Source: Desulfovulcanus ferrireducens (lineage in GTDB: Bacteria; Desulfobacterota; Desulfovibrionia; Desulfovibrionales; Desulfonatronovibrionaceae). Taken from it: 32,028 nt of DNA. Below the pieces are notes generated by a model that was not told the DNA's origin, made no database searches, and saw nothing but the letters and a program-made list of their open reading frames with translations. Position 1 is the first letter of the stretch, and each line of letters opens with the position of its first letter. The stretch is taken from assembly GCF_018704065.1 (NCBI RefSeq), contig NZ_JAGUQP010000029.1, positions 1 through 32,028 on the forward strand, given 5' to 3'. Shown one piece after another: positions 8,326 to 16,425 of this stretch. A program made the position numbers and the translations under genes.

Positions 8326-8662
8326 GCTCTATATCCGCGCTATTTTTTTCCACTATCACACATATCAAATCAAAACGGCACCTTTGATCCCAAAGATCAT
8401 TTCTACTCAAATACAGGCTAGCTGCCTTCAATAGTCTTTTCTGTTTAAGTTCGGGCAAGGCTTCGCACGGGTGAACCATCCCTGAAGCCGACCTTGTCTT
8501 TACTTCAACAAAGACAATTATCTTCTTGTGCCGACACACCAAGTCAAGCTCTCCAAATTTACATTCCCAGTTCCTATCCAAAATTTTATACTTCTTTTTG
8601 CGTAAATAAGATGCCGCCAGCTCTTCTCCGCTCTGGCCAAGACTTAAATGTTTGGCAAGCAC
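8258..8662 (-). CDS. YraN/UPF0102 family nuclease-fold protein
   Basis: Member of the UPF0102 (YraN) family, which has a restriction-endonuclease-like fold and no settled function. Key residues are visible in [16 protein letters not shown] followed by [10 protein letters not shown], the E-x(n)-D-x(n)-ExK nuclease pattern. The 134 aa length is normal. The start is read as GTG (8660-8662), just after a GAAGAG-type Shine-Dalgarno. The protein opens with [18 protein letters not shown], as in homologues. It overlaps the end of rnhB by 19 bases and the start of rsmI by 68 bases. The rnhB-yraN pairing is common in bacteria. Confidence 0.9.
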   Translation of the reverse strand: MLAKHLSLGQSGEELAASYLRKKKYKILDRNWECKFGELDLVCRHKKIIVFVEVKTRSASGMVHPCEALPELKQKRLLKAASLYLSRNDLWDQRCRFDLICVIVEKNSADIEHVQNAFEFIYTMGSSHSSWQPW

Positions 8663-9264
8663 AATCTTTTCTCTTCTCGGTGTCTCAGCACACCCTTAAA
8701 AGTTTTTCTATGTATGGGGGAAGGTCCCAGCCGTTTAATGGCCAAACGATGCTCTTTGGTTCCATAACCTTTATGCTTGGCAAATCCATAACCAGGATAA
8801 CGCCTGTCTAAATGAAACATTAAATGATCGCGAAATGTCTTGGCCAGAATCGAAGCCGCGGATATGCTTGGCACCTGTGCATCTCCACCCACTATGGCTT
8901 TTTGAGCAACATCCAAAGGTATGGTTTGGTTGCCATCTATAAGGAGGAAACCGGGGGGTCGCTTTAAATTTTTAACGGCCCGTGTCATGGCCACAAGTGT
9001 AGCCTGCAGAATATTGATTCGATCAATCTCTTTAGGCCAAGCAAGACCAACGGCCCAGGCTTTGGCCTGGGCCTTGATCTCTACAGCAATTTTTTCGCGT
9101 TTTTGAGGGCTTAGCTTTTTGGAATCGTTAAGTCCGGGGAGAAAAAAATTGTCAGGCAGGATTACAGCGGCAGCAACAACAGGTCCGGCCAAACAACCAC
9201 GACCTGCTTCATCAACGCCGGCTATATGTTCTGATGAAATCCTCAAGGGGACCAAGGCATTCAC
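8644..9264 (-). CDS. rnhB: Ribonuclease HII
   Basis: Cleaves RNA in RNA-DNA hybrids and at single ribonucleotides misincorporated into DNA. The 206 aa protein begins with the type-2 RNase H signature [20 protein letters not shown] (catalytic Asp and Glu in DEAGRG). It later has LIDGN and [12 protein letters not shown], carrying the other acidic catalytic residues. The start ATG at 9262-9264 follows GAGGGG at good spacing. The gene lies 18 bases after rplS in the translation gene string, an order widely conserved in proteobacteria. Confidence 0.96.
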   Translation of the reverse strand: MNALVPLRISSEHIAGVDEAGRGCLAGPVVAAAVILPDNFFLPGLNDSKKLSPQKREKIAVEIKAQAKAWAVGLAWPKEIDRINILQATLVAMTRAVKNLKRPPGFLLIDGNQTIPLDVAQKAIVGGDAQVPSISAASILAKTFRDHLMFHLDRRYPGYGFAKHKGYGTKEHRLAIKRLGPSPIHRKTFKGVLRHREEKRLCLPNI

Positions 9265-9282
9265 ATATCCCCTCAGACTAGC

Positions 9283-9633
9283 TTAATTCCAAGTTTCTTT
9301 ACTCTTAATACGAGCGGCTTTACCTTTCAGTCCACGCAAGTAGTAGATTCTACCCTGCCGTACCTTTCCTTCGCTGACCACTTCAATGCGCTCGATAAAA
9401 GGAGAATGCATGGGGAATACTCTCTCTACCCCAATACCATCTGAAATTTTGCGGACCACAAAAGTAGCGTTAGTTGTTCCTCGATTTACTCTAAGTACTA
9501 TCCCCTGAAATACTTGAATTCTCTCTTTTTCACCCTCGATAATACGCACATGTACCCTCACAGTATCGCCTGCCTTGAACTTCGGCAGATCCATACGCAT
9601 TTGTTCTCTTTCAATCTGTTGCAAAACGTTCAT
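9283..9633 (-). CDS. rplS: 50S ribosomal protein L19
   Basis: Structural protein at the 30S-50S interface. The 116 aa length fits. Typical blocks are [43 protein letters not shown]-like [20 protein letters not shown], and RRGKVRRAKLYYLR-like [21 protein letters not shown] strong AAGGAG Shine-Dalgarno precedes the ATG. It follows trmD by about 35 bases in the conserved rpsP-rimM-trmD-rplS order. Confidence 0.97.
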   Translation of the reverse strand: MNVLQQIEREQMRMDLPKFKAGDTVRVHVRIIEGEKERIQVFQGIVLRVNRGTTNATFVVRKISDGIGVERVFPMHSPFIERIEVVSEGKVRQGRIYYLRGLKGKAARIKSKETWN

Positions 9634-9668
9634 TGCTCCAATCTCCTTATATTATAACCTAAGTTCTT

Positions 9669-10949
9669 TCACGCAAAATAATCACCTAAAATACGATCGA
9701 CATATATAGAAGCGGCTGAGCGCACTGACAGATGATTGTAATCGCTTAAATAAGCAATAGGCCTGAGCGTGCTACCAGCCTCATTCATCACCTCGGAACT
9801 CAAACCAGACCCAGTTCCGAAAACCAACAAAACCGGCTCCTGTTCCAGAAGCTTACGAACATCTTCGCAGGCAAGATGCCCCACTTCCCTTGCACTGGTG
9901 ACTATTATCTTCGGCCTGTGACCTGTCTTCTCGGCAATATCCGACACCGCATCCTGTAGATATGAGCAGATAGTTATGGTTTCCAGCGCCTTAGCTCGAT
10001 CCGGATTTGCCTCTCCTCCTGGCCCTGAAACCCAGTGCTTAATCAACCTCGCAGCTAATTGCTGCTGATCCTTTAATGGCGTACAAATATAATATCCACC
10101 AAGGCCAAAAGTGCGAGAAACTCGTGCAATATCGTGAATGTCAAGATTTGTCAAAGATGTTGTTCCAATCTGACCATTTTTATTCAGGACAGGATAATGG
10201 ACCAGGGCAAGATAAAGATTCCTGCCCAGACGTATCCTTTCTAAATCTTTCAAATAACTAATGTCTGTCCCGGACAACTTTACTCTATCCAAAAGTTCGG
10301 GCCTTAAGTTTATTGTCTCTTCAAGAGCCTTACGCCTTCTCCACAGAGCGATCTCTTTATGGTTTCCGGATAAAAGCACATCCGGAACCTTATAACCCTG
10401 GAATACTTCCGGTCTGGTATAATGTGGATGTTCCAAAAGACCGGTAGCAAAACTCTCGTCAGTAAAAGACTCTTCTTTGCCCATAAAGCCAGGTATGAGG
10501 CGGGAAATGGATTCGACCAGACACAGGGCCGCGCTTTCCCCGCCATTCAAGACAAAGTCGCCAACAGACACGGGCTCTAAGTCGTACAAGTTTTCGATTC
10601 TGGCATCAATGCCCTCATAACGCCCGCATATAAAGGCAACCTCGCTTTCCAAAGCCAGGCTCTTAGCCATATCCTGGTTAAAGGGTTTTCCCTTGGGCGA
10701 AAGGAGAATCTTGCGGCACGTCCTGGGTAGAGTTTCTATGGCCCTGCTCAACGGTTCAAGCATCATGACCATGCCTGGCCCTCCCCCATAAGGACGATCG
10801 TCCACGATTCTGTGCCTGTCTTGAGTAAAATCCCTGGGATTTATAAATGAAAAGTTAATAAGCCCTTTATCTTGAGCCTTGGCAAGCAGTCCACATCTCA
10901 AAGGGGACTGAAAAAATTCGGGAAAAATAGAAAGAATATAAAAATGCAT
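9669..10949 (-). CDS. trmD: Bifunctional protein: tRNA (guanine37-N1)-methyltransferase TrmD fused to a second SPOUT-type RNA methyltransferase
   Basis: The N-terminal ~235 residues are TrmD, which makes m1G37 in tRNA and prevents frameshifting. Visible motifs are DDRPYGGGPGMVM, FICGRYEGID, VSVGDFVLNGGESA and RPEVFQGYKVPDVLLSG. Residues ~243-426 match, from memory, the SAM-dependent RNA methyltransferase family PF09936, with LALVHYPVLNKNG at its start, LLVFGTGSGL (about 374-383) and NHLSVRSAASIYVDR near the end, a typical knotted SAM-binding arrangement. The target of the second domain is unknown to me. I chose ATG 10947-10949 (MHFYILSIFPEFF), which matches the TrmD family start. A TTG at 10962-10964, overlapping the rimM stop, would add five residues. 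Neither start has a strong Shine-Dalgarno. Confidence 0.93.
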   Translation of the reverse strand: MHFYILSIFPEFFQSPLRCGLLAKAQDKGLINFSFINPRDFTQDRHRIVDDRPYGGGPGMVMMLEPLSRAIETLPRTCRKILLSPKGKPFNQDMAKSLALESEVAFICGRYEGIDARIENLYDLEPVSVGDFVLNGGESAALCLVESISRLIPGFMGKEESFTDESFATGLLEHPHYTRPEVFQGYKVPDVLLSGNHKEIALWRRRKALEETINLRPELLDRVKLSGTDISYLKDLERIRLGRNLYLALVHYPVLNKNGQIGTTSLTNLDIHDIARVSRTFGLGGYYICTPLKDQQQLAARLIKHWVSGPGGEANPDRAKALETITICSYLQDAVSDIAEKTGHRPKIIVTSAREVGHLACEDVRKLLEQEPVLLVFGTGSGLSSEVMNEAGSTLRPIAYLSDYNHLSVRSAASIYVDRILGDYFA

Positions 10950-10960
10950 TTCAAACCAAT

Positions 10961-11491
10961 TCAACCAATATAGATATCCAGCAATCCTTCGGGTGGATTA
11001 ATGACTATCTTCTTCAGCTCCAGGTCAACTTCCTGAACAAATTCCTCATTTGCAGGAAACAAAACCTCTTTTGCATCTTCGGTCATAATTACCCAGACTT
11101 CATTTCCACTGTGGACCTGAACATCTTTTAAAACGCCCAGATAAGCACCGTCTGATAAATAAATCCGGCAGTCCAGCAGTTCATATAGATAGATCTCATC
11201 ATCCTCCTTTGGAGGAAGATCCTTTTCTCTAACCAGGACTTCAGCCCCCCGCCATTCTTCAGCTTGGCTTCGACCTACAATATTTTCAAAAAAAACAAGC
11301 ATCTTGTTCTGGTGAGGTCGCCACGAGATGAGCCTGAAGGGCTTAGGCTTCTGTCCCTCCTTTTGCAAGTACAGCCGCGTAATGCCTTCCAAAAAGAAAG
11401 GGGAGTCTGCATAACAGGCAATGCAAAGCTCCCCTTTGAGTCCATGCGGCTTCAAAACCTTCCCACACAAAACAAGGTTTTTGGAAGCCAT
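10961..11491 (-). CDS. rimM: Ribosome maturation factor RimM
   Basis: Binds S19 and helps assembly of the 30S head. At 176 aa it is of usual size. The N-terminal domain opens with the family hallmark GKVLKPHGLKGEL, followed by a C-terminal PRC-barrel region (around EDDEIYLYELLDCRIYLSDG and later VLFPANEEFVQEVDLELKKI). It sits 12 bases after khpA and abuts trmD in the conserved rpsP-khpA-rimM-trmD arrangement. Confidence 0.96.
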   Translation of the reverse strand: MASKNLVLCGKVLKPHGLKGELCIACYADSPFFLEGITRLYLQKEGQKPKPFRLISWRPHQNKMLVFFENIVGRSQAEEWRGAEVLVREKDLPPKEDDEIYLYELLDCRIYLSDGAYLGVLKDVQVHSGNEVWVIMTEDAKEVLFPANEEFVQEVDLELKKIVINPPEGLLDIYIG

Positions 11492-11503
11492 GGGTTATTT
11501 TCT

Positions 11504-11743
11504 TTATTCCAATATTTCCAGAACAGCACGCTTTTGGGCCTTAGTTGAGGCAGCGCCCAGAATGGTGCGCATAGCTCTGGCAGTGCGTCCTTGTTTGCCG
11601 ATCACCTTACCTAAATCTTCTTTAGCTACCTTGAGTTCAATGACAGAAGTCTGTTCCCCTTCGATTTCAGACACAGATACGGCATCTGGATTGTCCACTA
11701 AAGACTTGGCAATGTACTCGATCAAATCCTTCAACATAAGCAC
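11504..11743 (-). CDS. khpA: KH-domain RNA-binding protein KhpA
   Basis: Small single-KH protein (79 aa) of the YlqC/KhpA family. Such proteins bind RNA and partner with KhpB/Jag in several bacteria. The KH core reads [20 protein letters not shown], in which GKQG is the GXXG loop. The family N-terminal pattern [16 protein letters not shown] is present. A strong GGAGGTG Shine-Dalgarno lies five bases before the ATG. Its place between rpsP and rimM is the standard one for this family. Confidence 0.94.
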   Translation of the reverse strand: MLMLKDLIEYIAKSLVDNPDAVSVSEIEGEQTSVIELKVAKEDLGKVIGKQGRTARAMRTILGAASTKAQKRAVLEILE

Positions 11744-11822
11744 CTCCGTTAGCTACAGTTCTAAATTGATTTTCCGGACCTGTTGAAAACAAACGCTGAC
11801 TTAGCAGCTATCGGCCCCACAA

Positions 11823-12062
11823 CTAGAAACCCACTTTTTTAAGCAAAGAGCGGACAGTGTCAGAGGGCTTGGCCCCCCTTTCCATCCACATCTTAACTTT
11901 TTCTTGATCGATTTTGATCTCTGGTGGTTCAGTCATTGGGTTATAGTACCCCAGGTAATCCAAAGCCCGACCATCACGCCTAGTCTCACTGTTCAAAGCC
12001 ACTATGCGATAAAATGGTCTTTTCTTGGATCCCATTCTCGTCAATCTCAATCTCAAAGCCAT
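11823..12062 (-). CDS. rpsP: 30S ribosomal protein S16
   Basis: Assembly protein of the 30S body. From ATG 12060-12062 the protein is 79 aa and begins [20 protein letters not shown], the S16 hallmark, followed by FYNPMTEPP-like [14 protein letters not shown] and [18 protein letters not shown]. An in-frame TTG three codons upstream is possible but unlikely, because a GGGGG-rich Shine-Dalgarno suits the ATG. It follows ffh after a 146-base gap and precedes khpA. Confidence 0.96.
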   Translation of the reverse strand: MALRLRLTRMGSKKRPFYRIVALNSETRRDGRALDYLGYYNPMTEPPEIKIDQEKVKMWMERGAKPSDTVRSLLKKVGF

Positions 12063-12217
12063 TCTTTTCAACCCCCATCTAATTTTTATTGAGTAGTTAA
12101 GCGGTAAGCGTCAAGCAGCTAAATATTATTTCTCTATACATTGATTGCACGTTAATCGACAACTCACCCTCTCAACTTCAAATATAAACAAGTTGTCTTT
12201 TTGTCCAGAGTTTAAAA

Positions 12218-13606
12218 CTACCTTTTCTTTTTCTTTCTCTTCGCCTTCTTGCGCTTCTTACGCAAAGATGATCCGGTACCAGACCCCAGACGCATGCCCC
12301 CTTTTACGCTCTGGCCCATCATTTTCTTCATCATTTTCTGCATCTGCTCAAAATTCTTGAGCAATTGATTTACTTCCTGGACTGATGTCCCACTACCTCT
12401 GGCAATTCTTTGCTTACGGCTGGCATTGATTATCTTGGGCTCATGTCGTTCCTCAGGAGTCATGGAATTTATAATGGCCTCCACCCGGGCCAGCTCCTTT
12501 TCGGGAACCTTGACATCTTTCAGCTTGTCTCGCAATTTGCCCATGCCAGGAACCAACTTCAGTAACCCCTCTATGGACCCCAGCTTTTTTAAGCGCCGCA
12601 TCTGGGTTCTAAAATCTTCCAAGTCAAACTGGGATTTTTTTAGCTTTCTTTCCAGCTCCTTGGCTTCGTTGGCATCAATGCTGGACTGGGCTTTCTCAAT
12701 CAGAGTGAGTATATCGCCCATGCCCAGGATTCGGGAAGCTACCCGATCAGGATGAAAAACTTCCAGATCGCTTAATTTTTCTCCTACGCCAATAAACTTG
12801 ATTGGCTTCTGCGTGACCGACTTAATGGACAGGGCAGCGCCTCCACGAGCATCGCCCTCCATCTTGGTCAACACAATACCGGTCACGTCCAGAAGCTCAT
12901 TAAACTTGGCAGCCACATTAACCGCATCCTGACCGGTCATAGCATCGGCCACGAATAAAATCTCATGCGGCTGGCATTCGGACTTTATGGCCACCAGCTC
13001 CTGCATTAATTTTTCATCAATGTGCAACCGACCTGCCGTATCCAGCAAAACCACGCTATAAGCATTCTTCTTGGCTTCATCGATGGCCTTGCGGCAGATA
13101 TCAACCGGGTCCATATCTGGCGTAGATGGATAGGCAGGAACATTAATCTCAGTAGCCAGCTTGTGTAATTGCTCTATGGCCGCAGGCCGATAAACATCCG
13201 CAGGAACCAGATACGGAGCGTACTTATTTCGCCGTAAATATAACGATAGCTTGGCCGCTGTTGTTGTTTTACCAGAACCTTGCAGCCCTACAAGCATTAT
13301 CACAACCGGCGGCTTGGCCTTTAAATTAAGTTCCTCACTCTGCCCGCCTAAAAGGTCAATGAGCTCTTCATGAACAATTTTAACTACCTGCTGCCCTGGC
13401 GTAAGGCTCTTTAAAACGTCCTGACCTAAAGCGCGTTCTTTTACTCGCTGAATAAAGTCCTTTACGACCTTATAATTGACATCCGCTTCCAAAAGGGCCA
13501 GACGTACTTCCCGCAAGCCCTCCTGGATATTCTTCTCATCCAGACGGCCATGACCTTTTAACTTCTTGAATACCGAGTTTAATCTATCAGAAAGACTATC
13601 AAACAT
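12218..13606 (-). CDS. ffh: Signal recognition particle protein Ffh (SRP54)
   Basis: GTPase that, with 4.5S RNA, recognises hydrophobic nascent chains and delivers them to FtsY and the Sec translocon. The 462 aa protein shows the N domain, the P-loop GLQGSGKTTTAAKL (from residue 107), DTAGRL (189-194), TKMEGDARGGAALS, and the methionine-rich M domain (MQKMMKKMMGQSVKGG). The C terminus is very basic (KKRKKAKRKKKKR). It is the first gene of a twelve-gene minus-strand series, and a plausible promoter lies at 13750-13778. The SRP RNA gene was not seen in the window. Confidence 0.97.
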   Translation of the reverse strand: MFDSLSDRLNSVFKKLKGHGRLDEKNIQEGLREVRLALLEADVNYKVVKDFIQRVKERALGQDVLKSLTPGQQVVKIVHEELIDLLGGQSEELNLKAKPPVVIMLVGLQGSGKTTTAAKLSLYLRRNKYAPYLVPADVYRPAAIEQLHKLATEINVPAYPSTPDMDPVDICRKAIDEAKKNAYSVVLLDTAGRLHIDEKLMQELVAIKSECQPHEILFVADAMTGQDAVNVAAKFNELLDVTGIVLTKMEGDARGGAALSIKSVTQKPIKFIGVGEKLSDLEVFHPDRVASRILGMGDILTLIEKAQSSIDANEAKELERKLKKSQFDLEDFRTQMRRLKKLGSIEGLLKLVPGMGKLRDKLKDVKVPEKELARVEAIINSMTPEERHEPKIINASRKQRIARGSGTSVQEVNQLLKNFEQMQKMMKKMMGQSVKGGMRLGSGTGSSLRKKRKKAKRKKKKR

Positions 13607-13749
13607 AATTATTAAAGCAACTGTAGTTTAAAATGTGCTAAAGCACCTGGCAGGTACATATCATTTCCAAGGCCAGCAACAACATATAATATATAAAAGT
13701 TCAGACAGACATCATATTTCTTGCCTGGCAGCAAAAAAAGAAGTCTATC

Positions 13750-13778
13750 TGAATAAATAAGATAGAGACACAAGTCAA
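13750..13778 (-). promoter_or_regulatory. Candidate sigma70-type promoter for ffh
   Basis: On the minus strand TTGACT (plus 13773-13778) and TATTCA (plus 13750-13755) are separated by exactly 17 bases. They lie about 145 bases upstream of the ffh start and just past the aminotransferase stop. The -35 is good and the -10 mediocre, so this is tentative. Confidence 0.35.
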
Positions 13779-13809
13779 TAGCTTTACACTTACAATATCA
13801 GCTTAATTC

Positions 13810-15006
13810 TCACGCCTTGAGCGCTTTTTCTACCGCCGTCCTGATTGCATCTGCGGACCGGGCAATAATATTGTCATCCACGCAAAAAGCAAAACGAACA
13901 TAGCCAGGATAGCCAAAGCCAGAACCGGGGACAGCCAAAACCTTTTCTTCTATAAGTATGCGTACAAATTCATGATCTTTTTCATGTGGAGCTTTGGGAA
14001 AGAAGTAAAATCCGCCTCTGGGCAGAGAAAACTCAAGGCCTGCGTTACTAAGTACCTCGGCCATAACCTTTCGCCGGAGCACATATTTTTCTGTATCCAC
14101 AAGAGAACCCAGACTCTTTAATATCAGATATTGTCCAATAACCGGCGCATTGACATAGCCAAGTATTCTATTGGTCAAGACAAGGCCGGCTAAGAGATCC
14201 TCTTTTTGTTCCATCTGCGGGCAGACAGCAATATACCCCACTCTTTCCCCTGCCAAAGCCAGACTTTTTGAAAAGGAACTCACAATAACGCTATCGGCAT
14301 ACAAAGACAAAATTGAAGGCACTTGAACCTGATCATAGGTAAGAAATCTATAAGGCTCGTCAGAAACAAGAAGTATGGGTCTGCCAAACTGTCTACTCTT
14401 AGCCTTTAATATGTCCACCAGGGCTTTTAACTCTTCCTCACTATAGACTTGTCCTGTGGGATTGTTTGGCGAATTGATTAGTACTGCTCTTACTTTTGGC
14501 CCAATGGCTGCCTCGAGCCCATCCAAATCAAGCTCAAAGGTCAGCGGTTTACAGGGCACGGTTTTTAAAATCCCTTTGAAATTTTGCACATAAAAACCAT
14601 ATTCTACAAAATAAGGAGCAGGGCAAACTACTTCGTCACCCGGCTCTAATATAGCCCGAAAGAGTGCATTTAACCCACCTGCAGCCCCGCAAGTAACAAT
14701 AATATCTTGCTCTTCCAGCTCCACCTTTTGTTCTTGACTTAAATATTTAGCCAGGGCCTGCCGTAGCTCTGGCAGACCGGCATTGGGCATGTATCCCAAA
14801 GCAAACGGTTTGCTTACCTGCTCAGCTAATTCTTTTAGCCCCTGCGCCACTTCTTGCGGAGGCGGCAAATCCGGATTGCCCAAGCTAAAATCAAAAACAT
14901 TTTCCGGACCATACTTTTGCTTGAGTTCCCGGCCCTTTTCAAACATCTGCCTTATCCAGGATGATTTTTCCAGATAGGCCTCAACTTGTTTAGACAAAAC
15001 TTGCAT
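13810..15006 (-). CDS. Class I/II pyridoxal-phosphate aminotransferase
   Basis: PLP enzyme of the aspartate-aminotransferase superfamily. The amino-acid substrate cannot be read from sequence. Signatures are FSLGNPDLPPP near the N terminus, INSPNNPTGQVYS (the NPTG cofactor motif), VSDEPYRFLTY, and the PLP-lysine region IVSSFSKSLALAGERVGYI. The chosen start ATG 15004-15006 (MQVLSKQ, 398 aa) has AAAGGGG six bases upstream. The in-frame ATG ten codons earlier (15034-15036) has no Shine-Dalgarno. The upstream neighbour is a branched-chain-type binding protein, separated by a hairpin, so common function is not implied strongly. Confidence 0.9.
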   Translation of the reverse strand: MQVLSKQVEAYLEKSSWIRQMFEKGRELKQKYGPENVFDFSLGNPDLPPPQEVAQGLKELAEQVSKPFALGYMPNAGLPELRQALAKYLSQEQKVELEEQDIIVTCGAAGGLNALFRAILEPGDEVVCPAPYFVEYGFYVQNFKGILKTVPCKPLTFELDLDGLEAAIGPKVRAVLINSPNNPTGQVYSEEELKALVDILKAKSRQFGRPILLVSDEPYRFLTYDQVQVPSILSLYADSVIVSSFSKSLALAGERVGYIAVCPQMEQKEDLLAGLVLTNRILGYVNAPVIGQYLILKSLGSLVDTEKYVLRRKVMAEVLSNAGLEFSLPRGGFYFFPKAPHEKDHEFVRILIEEKVLAVPGSGFGYPGYVRFAFCVDDNIIARSADAIRTAVEKALKA

Positions 15007-15012
15007 CTTTTT

Positions 15013-15019
15013 CCCCTTT
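15013..15019 (-). promoter_or_regulatory. Shine-Dalgarno deciding the aminotransferase start
   Basis: AAAGGGG on the minus strand, six bases upstream of ATG 15004-15006. The alternative ATG at 15034-15036 has no comparable site. Confidence 0.6.
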
Positions 15020-15087
15020 ACTCTCTCAATTTCCATTGCCCATCATGCAGGAGATATCAGAAGGCCTGATTAAATTTATAAAGAGAA

Positions 15088-15113
15088 ATGCGCCCGCAAT
15101 AAATGCAGGCGCA
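15088..15113 (-). terminator. Hairpin downstream of the binding-protein gene
   Basis: ATGCGCCCGC (15088-15097) pairs with GCAGGCGCAT (15104-15113) with one mismatch around a 6-nt loop. On the minus strand the stem is followed by a T-rich stretch (TTCTCTTTATAAATTT), so it is a probable, not perfect, intrinsic terminator for the gene ending at 15169. Confidence 0.55.
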
Positions 15114-15168
15114 TCCATCCATATCTCTTAGAACGACTGGCTTAATAGAGTAATGGTTTTACAATACA

Positions 15169-16311
15169 TTATTTTATGATTTTCCACTCGCCATTCTGGA
15201 TCTCGACCATTTCAAAGGCATCTTCGTCCAGGCCATTGTGGTCAGCAGGAGAGAAGTTGAAAATGCCACCGGTACCAACGAAACCAGTGATCTTTTCCAG
15301 GTTATTCCTAATGTCTGCGGGCTTAGTCGAATTGCCCATCTCAATAGCCTTCACAATAAGATGGAAAGCATCCCAGGCATGGCCCCCAAAAGTGGAAACA
15401 GGTGTATGGAATTTGGATTCATAATCTTGAATATAGGCTTTTAAAACTGGCTTTTGAGGGTTGTCATCAGAAATCTGATCAGCCACTATGAGTCGGCCGG
15501 CCGGAAGCATAATGCCTTCGCTGGCCTTGCCTGCAAGCTCTATAAATTTTTTCGAAGCAACACCGTGGCTCATGTAAAGCGGAGTTTTAATGCCAAGCTG
15601 AACACGGTTTCTGGCAACAACAGCCGGACCAGGATTAGTACCCCAACAAATAATTGCGTCCGGGTTCTGGCCTTTTATCTTGATAAGCTGGGAAGTCATA
15701 TCTGTATCTTTAGGGCCATAGACCTCATCGGCCACAAGTTGAAGGCCCATGGCCGGAACCAGTTCTTTAAGGACTGCCCGGCCAGCCTGACCAAAACCAT
15801 TAGAGACTGTGATAATCGCGATTTTTTTATAACCTTTACTCTTAGCGTGTTTTAAAATCTTGGTTACTGCATGCCGGTCTGACTGCGGAGTCTTAAATAC
15901 CCATTTTTTTACGGGTTTAACAATTTTCTCTGCAGCTGCACAAGAAACCAGAGGGATACGAGCACGCTCAAATTTATTTACAATGGCCAGGGTATTTCCG
16001 GACGTGGTCGGACCAATAACAGCAACCACACGATCTTTTTTGAGCAACTTATCAGCGGCAAGCACACATTTATTAACATCGGTTTCATCGTCATATATTA
16101 TAAGCTCAACCTTTTTGCCTAAAATACCACCCTGGCTGTTAATCTGCTCCTGAAGCATAAGGGCGGTATTTTTTTCTGGTTCGCCCAGAAAAGAGGCAGG
16201 ACCGGATGCGGAGAATATCGCTCCCAGCTTAATGACATCTTCGGCAAAACCGTTGACCGTTACAGCCATACAAATAGTCAAAGTCAGATAAAAAATTTTC
16301 AGAATTTTCAT
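15169..16311 (-). CDS. ABC transporter periplasmic binding protein, branched-chain amino acid (LivK) type
   Basis: Predicted periplasmic type-1 binding protein for amino acids or related small molecules. Residues 1-23 form a Sec signal peptide (KILKIFYLTLTICMAV, then GFA-ED, with no lipobox cysteine). The mature part opens with IKLGAIFSASGPASFLG and continues with QINSQGGILGKKVELIIYDD, both typical of the family. It also contains AVIGPTTSGNTLA and TFGGHAWDAFHL. At 380 aa it is full length. A strong AGGGAGGG Shine-Dalgarno precedes the ATG. No permease (LivH/M) or ATPase (LivG/F) gene is near, so the rest of the transporter must be elsewhere, or the protein serves as an orphan receptor. The ligand is unknown. 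Confidence 0.93.
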   Translation of the reverse strand: MKILKIFYLTLTICMAVTVNGFAEDVIKLGAIFSASGPASFLGEPEKNTALMLQEQINSQGGILGKKVELIIYDDETDVNKCVLAADKLLKKDRVVAVIGPTTSGNTLAIVNKFERARIPLVSCAAAEKIVKPVKKWVFKTPQSDRHAVTKILKHAKSKGYKKIAIITVSNGFGQAGRAVLKELVPAMGLQLVADEVYGPKDTDMTSQLIKIKGQNPDAIICWGTNPGPAVVARNRVQLGIKTPLYMSHGVASKKFIELAGKASEGIMLPAGRLIVADQISDDNPQKPVLKAYIQDYESKFHTPVSTFGGHAWDAFHLIVKAIEMGNSTKPADIRNNLEKITGFVGTGGIFNFSPADHNGLDEDAFEMVEIQNGEWKIIK

Positions 16312-16336
16312 AAACCCTCCCTTGAAAAGTTTAGAC

Positions 16337-16350
16337 AGACCCTAAGGTCT
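16337..16350. promoter_or_regulatory. Palindrome in the leader of the binding-protein gene
   Basis: AGACC-CTAA-GGTCT is a perfect 5-bp dyad. It sits inside an outer AGAC...GTCT pair, about 26 bases before the start codon at 16311. It could be an operator or a short RNA hairpin. There is no supporting second copy. Confidence 0.25.
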
Positions 16351-16425
16351 TGTTTTTGTCTAGTTTACAATTTTAAATTTTGCAGGCACCATTACACTGA
16401 ATAAGCAACAAAAGCAATGGAAGCT

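Noticed and set aside
13607-13809. Possible small RNA or SRP RNA gene between ffh and the aminotransferase
   Set aside because: No SRP Alu/S-domain hallmark or stable long fold is visible; only a candidate promoter is supported.
15454-15855. 133-aa plus-strand frame inside the binding-protein gene
   Set aside because: Antisense to a well-supported periplasmic binding protein; no Shine-Dalgarno or recognisable domain.
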